Shown: positions 25,008 through 25,134 of the stretch, piece after piece
How the letters are laid out: each line of letters starts with the position of its first letter
Position numbering within the stretch: the stretch's first letter is position 1
Notes under the pieces: generated by a model
Told to the model about the DNA's origin: nothing
Database searches by the model: none
The model's input: only the letters and a program-made list of their open reading frames with translations
Position numbers and translations under genes: made by a program
NCBI GenBank assembly: GCA_046540835.1
Contig: JBKHEL010000039.1
Coordinates: forward strand, 1-25,134
Length of the DNA stretch: 25,134 nt
Direction: 5' to 3'
DNA from: Coraliomargarita_B sp046540835
GTDB taxonomy: Bacteria > Verrucomicrobiota > Verrucomicrobiia > Opitutales > Coraliomargaritaceae

Positions 25008-25134
25008 TAAAAAGGTCTTAAACGCGTTTTGAGTTCAGGCGTCAACACCTTGTATCCGGGCGTGGTGGAAATAAGCGCAGCGGGTGTCACTTTAAGCTTG
25101 GTTTGCCCCGCATCGACCCGTGGATCCAAGAGCA
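25007..25134 (-). CDS. Possible 3' end of an unknown gene upstream of pyrH (partial)
   Basis: A minus-strand frame is open from the right window edge through 41 codons, ending in a TAA that shares one base with the pyrH ATG. The residues (from LLDPRVDAGQ to TPELKTRLRPF) match nothing I recognise, and they do not look like the end of EF-Ts, a frequent pyrH neighbour. An open frame this short can occur by chance. The promoter-like boxes inside it argue for the alternative that this is non-coding. Confidence 0.4.
   Translation of the reverse strand, partial: LLDPRVDAGQTKLKVTPAALISTTPGYKVLTPELKTRLRPF
25017..25045 (-). promoter_or_regulatory. Sigma-70-like promoter overlapping the pyrH start region
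   Basis: On the minus strand TTGACG (25045-25040) and TTTAAG (25022-25017) are separated by exactly 17 bases (5/6 and 4/6 consensus). Initiation about 7 bases downstream would fall 2-3 bases before the pyrH ATG, giving a nearly leaderless message. Found by eye only. Confidence 0.38.

Overview
This window looks like chromosomal core sequence from a Gram-negative bacterium. My best guess is the Verrucomicrobiota (Opitutae or a close relative). The support is a high-GC genome with a lipid-flippase-type ABC exporter, lipoate ligation enzymes, a Bacteroidota/Verrucomicrobiota-like short topoisomerase A subunit, and a decayed transposase whose surviving motifs resemble, from memory, those of Opitutaceae. 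Very few genes have a Shine-Dalgarno sequence. No rRNA, tRNA, CRISPR array, phage or intact mobile element was seen.

Layout, left to right. A glycogen branching enzyme (glgB, +) may begin just before the window. It faces a truncated, frameshifted REP-associated (RAYT/IS200-like) transposase relic, which abuts the stop codon of a cardiolipin-synthase-type phospholipase D protein (-). A divergent pair of + strand genes follows: an unrecognised helical protein and a cytoplasmic endonuclease/exonuclease/phosphatase-fold enzyme. Next comes a compact minus-strand operon of class I glutamine amidotransferase, lipB and lipA (lipoyl cofactor assembly). Divergent from it is an exported subtilase with a CARDB-like C-terminal domain, which converges on an AspT/YidE-type transporter.

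The 287-bp gap between the transporter and a RhlE-type DEAD-box helicase is the most structured non-coding stretch in the window. It holds an 11-bp closing inverted repeat enclosing two smaller hairpins, then a second perfect 11-bp inverted repeat. The helicase is followed by the ribosome-assembly GTPase EngB, which converges on a topoisomerase/gyrase A subunit. An HPr phosphocarrier gene lies upstream of that subunit, on the same strand. An MsbA-like ABC exporter (-) is divergent from an RRM protein, and downstream of the RRM gene lie a Ste24-type M48 membrane protease, a secreted EEP-fold enzyme and a PhnP-like metallo-hydrolase.

The right end is a minus-strand series read right to left: the tail of a possible unknown gene, pyrH, frr, proB, and then a VapB/VapC toxin-antitoxin pair. 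Most of the window is housekeeping: glycogen, membrane lipid, lipoate, translation, UMP and proline functions. The points most worth checking are the structured helicase leader, the transposase relic, the CCUUC-repeat leader of frr, the U9 tract touching the HPr start codon, a possibly near-leaderless pyrH promoter, the putative vapBC operator, and short hairpins that sit across the stop codons of convergent gene pairs.
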